Assembly: GCA_944548615.1 (NCBI GenBank)
Contig: OX155967.1
Location: forward strand, 25,821,898-25,885,897
Direction: 5' to 3'
DNA: 64,000 nt
Origin: Micropterix aruncella
Lineage: Eukaryota; Arthropoda; Insecta; Lepidoptera; Micropterigidae
Shown in pieces: positions 62,701 through 64,000 of this stretch (the first letter of the stretch is position 1; the number at the start of each line of letters is the position of its first letter). The notes beneath the pieces are model-generated. The model was not told the DNA's origin and made no database searches. It saw only the letters and a list, made by a program, of their open reading frames with translations. Made by a program: the position numbers and the translations under genes.

Positions 62701-64000
62701 GCCGTTTACTTCGGCTGCCGCGTCGAACACAACCCGTATATTTTCGGGTTTGTTCGGGTTTGTCACGCAGAAATGCGGAAGGTAAAAGGTGCGCGGTCCG
62801 CGCTCCCTCTCTTCTTCCTCCGACAGTTCTCGTGCGTAACCCTTCTCCACATAATCTTGCATTTTCTGGCAGTATGCGGCGGCAGTCTTTGGCTCCCGTT
62901 TCAACTTACTCTCTAGGCTCTTTAGCCGGCGGAGGGCGATGACGCGACTTGGGGGTAACCTCAGCCCCTCTGACCGCCAAAGTATGCCCGTTTCCCAACG
63001 ACCGTTCTCAAAACGCGTCGTTGCGGCCAACGTGGCTTCGGCGTGCGCGTGCCGCATCTGCTGCGGTCGCCGCGCGGTTACTCCCGCTTCTTCGGAGCTC
63101 AGGTAATCCGCCACCATGCGGTCGACTGATTCGTCCTCTATTGCCCCTAGGAAGTACGACACATTGTCGCTTGTTGGTCCCTGGACCTGTCCGCTTATCG
63201 TCCAGCCGAGTAAGCTGTGGGTTGCTGTCGGTTGTCCGGGTGGTCCCCAGACTATGCTCCGCGGAGCTATTAGCCGATAATTATCCATTCCTATCAAGAG
63301 CTTTGTTTGCCCCTTGTAGGTTGGAATATCTAGGCCCTGTAGATGTTCCCATCCCTTCCAGTCGCTGCCTTTCAGCGTCTGTGCCGGAGTGTTTAGTTGT
63401 TCTATTGTGCGCACCGAACTCATTCGATGCCACTTAGTATCATCGGACCCCCGGATATCGAGACATACAATTTGAGACCGCTCCGTATGCGGACCCGTTA
63501 TACTCCTAAGTATAAGCGGGCTTTTCTTCCCTTGTATGCCGATTTCTCGTGCCACGCTGCTCTCAAGCAACGTGACGCTCGATCCCTCGTCCAATAATGC
63601 GAGAACTGTAACACTGCATTTCGGTCCTCTGACCGTTACCGGCGCGACACGTAACAGCACTTCCCGCTGTGTCGTGCACGCATAGCTCTTTCCTTGAGCT
63701 GGGGTGGCTGTTCCGTCGTCGGATTCGGATTCGCTGCTTTTGGCTTTTCGATTTGTAGCCCGTTTGTTGTCGCGGGTTACGCACTCTTGGCGTAATGACG
63801 ATGGTTCCGTTTTTTCCACGGCAAGTAGCGGATGGTTGGCTTTTTTAGCCTTGCAGGCAATTGCGTAGTGACCCTTCCTGAGGCATCGGAAGCAAGCTCC
63901 GGCTTCTTGTATCCAAGTCCTCCGCCGTCCCGTCGTCATACCCGCGAATTTGCGGCAGGTATTTATGCCGTGCCCCGGTGTGTCACACACCGTGCATTTT
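59761..64000 (-). CDS. BEL/Pao retrotransposon polyprotein (partial at window edge)
   Basis: An uninterrupted frame of over 1,410 residues runs from beyond 64000 to a stop at 59761. In order: two CCHC knuckles (CTVCDTPGHGINTC at the edge and CFRCLRKGHYAIAC), protease (ALLDEGSSVTLLES), the RT of the BEL/Pao type (NIRVVFDAAAEVNG, GFTADIKEMFLRIKI and the YMDD box HYMDDYIDCA, near 62365), RNase H (LHVFCDASESAYAAVAYLV, MWTDSTTVVQWI), integrase with an H..H..CHICRLKQ zinc site, and the core AIDYFGP, YSDNGTNFHGAE and GGSWERMVRSVK (Asp, Asp, Glu), and a C-terminal DVVFIAESNMARGTWARAIV domain. All catalytic residues are present and no lesion was found. The Gag N-terminus and the 5' LTR lie outside the window. 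Confidence 0.95.
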   Translation of the reverse strand, partial: KCTVCDTPGHGINTCRKFAGMTTGRRRTWIQEAGACFRCLRKGHYAIACKAKKANHPLLAVEKTEPSSLRQECVTRDNKRATNRKAKSSESESDDGTATPAQGKSYACTTQREVLLRVAPVTVRGPKCSVTVLALLDEGSSVTLLESSVAREIGIQGKKSPLILRSITGPHTERSQIVCLDIRGSDDTKWHRMSSVRTIEQLNTPAQTLKGSDWKGWEHLQGLDIPTYKGQTKLLIGMDNYRLIAPRSIVWGPPGQPTATHSLLGWTISGQVQGPTSDNVSYFLGAIEDESVDRMVADYLSSEEAGVTARRPQQMRHAHAEATLAATTRFENGRWETGILWRSEGLRLPPSRVIALRRLKSLESKLKREPKTAAAYCQKMQDYVEKGYARELSEEEERERGPRTFYLPHFCVTNPNKPENIRVVFDAAAEVNGRCLNDALETGPDLLNPLLGILMKFREKKIGFTADIKEMFLRIKIRGEDQDAQRFLWRDLRTEREPKTYRMQSMIFGASSSPCSAQYVKNRNAQAHEKEFPQAVAPIVEKHYMDDYIDCADSSDDAIELARSVTEVHRRGGFELRNWSSNSKAVLTAMAATSAGTKSLNLGKKEGSERVLGLEWNPESDELSFNCHFPRVDTSVLTGEKRPTKRQMLSLVMSVFDPLGLLSPFTIKAKILLQEVWREQTEWDQVLTENVHKKWLRWLSELDNIRKCRVPRWYGPSDAAESTLHVFCDASESAYAAVAYLVSRSNTTRGVAFVASKAKVAPLKPMTIPRMELMAAVIGSRLAATIRKEVTQTIKRTIMWTDSTTVVQWIRNDPRRYNAFVAHRLGEIDELTNFGDWRWLPTDRNVADEATRDKERIDLTTGSRWFCGPEFLKGPEADWPQETWAMESPDIEVRTVCATRCIAPLIKFERFSSWRRLQRCMSYVLRFIARCRRQASPREGAILAQSELTIAHDVLLTKAQEEMFPQDLSILREGGNVDKQSRLYSLSPRLNNHGHIVLDGRIGAAKGLAQTVKEPAVLCGKHHVTQLLIEHYHREAAHQGQETVRNNLRQRYWLLGSRTAVRRVARECHICRLKQVQPSNQKMGRLPAARLTHHVRPFTNCAIDYFGPINITIGRRREKRYGVLMTCLSTRAVHVELAASLTADSAIQAIVRMAARRGWPKNMYSDNGTNFHGAERELREAWDAMDKDKLADKMSTKGVDWHFIPASAPHMGGSWERMVRSVKTALHAILKEQAPREETLLTALAEAEYIINSRPITHTSSDHRDEGSLTPNHFLIGTPTPTPPLCPPKERLDLRKQWRISQALANQFWQRWVKEYLPTLAKRTKWHERRRDIAPDDVVFIAESNMARGTWARAIVTAIHPGDDGIVRVVDLRTANGKTCRRPVAKVAVLLEAEEEDTRRVEREYVAAGCHT

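Noticed and set aside
60191..63597. Many plus-strand frames, some above 100 codons
   Set aside because: All are shadows of the intact BEL/Pao polyprotein on the minus strand.
1..64000. Host protein-coding genes, tRNA or rRNA genes, CRISPR arrays
   Set aside because: No reading frame resembled a conserved host gene, no cloverleaf or rRNA-like sequence was noticed, and the repeats present are satellites or transposon ends rather than regularly spaced short repeats.

Overview
This 64-kb window looks like a transposon-dominated stretch of an insect (at least arthropod) nuclear genome. The evidence is spliced genes with GT..AG introns, AT-rich non-coding DNA, microsatellites, and fragments of nearly every animal transposon class: PIF/Harbinger, Mutator-like, piggyBac, P-element-like, hAT, Helitron, Penelope-like, several non-LTR groups, and Copia, Gypsy and BEL/Pao LTR elements. 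MADF-BESS and Myb/SANT-type DNA-binding modules and a P-like transposase fit an insect. I see no convincing host housekeeping gene, tRNA, rRNA or CRISPR array. Almost every gene is broken; the Gypsy pol and the BEL/Pao polyprotein are the two long clean reading frames.

Layout. 0-7 kb: degenerate Harbinger accessory and transposase pieces, an RNase H fragment, a Penelope-like end, then a spliced PIF/Harbinger transposase (-) whose intron holds a non-LTR insertion, a MADF-BESS fragment and the start of another transposon gene. 7.9-11.5 kb: multi-exon Mutator-like transposase with a YqaJ-type nuclease domain. 12-15 kb: non-LTR fragments, a TTAA-flanked piggyBac-type MITE and a Myb/SANT exon. 15.5-18.4 kb: three-exon DDE-like transposase gene of the DUF7869 type. 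18.9-21.4 kb: GC-rich satellite, Harbinger remnants and a second RNase H fragment. 21.5-24.8 kb: Copia remnant. 25.6-30.2 kb: ~150-bp tandem repeat interrupted by a CR1-like retrotransposon that is itself interrupted by a Helitron. 31.1-34.9 kb: Jockey-like element containing a hAT MITE.

34.9-46.6 kb is the most informative region. A Harbinger transposase gene is split by an element with ~0.8-kb terminal inverted repeats and a 3-bp target duplication. That element carries a gene resembling Academ-type (XPG/PIN-like nuclease) transposases, and its right inverted repeat is split by a complete Gypsy element with LTRs that read as identical, a tRNA-Lys-type primer site and a -1 slippery heptamer at the gag/pol junction. 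47-48.8 kb: P-element-like transposase. 48.8-56.8 kb: a non-LTR element with a restriction-like endonuclease, broken by a small insertion with a 55-bp duplication, a piggyBac element and a 664-bp insertion. 57-59.7 kb: MITE-like and tandem repeats. 59.8-64 kb: BEL/Pao polyprotein running off the right edge.

The elements do not act as a pathway. The window is a record of nested insertions, and several target-site duplications allow their order to be read.
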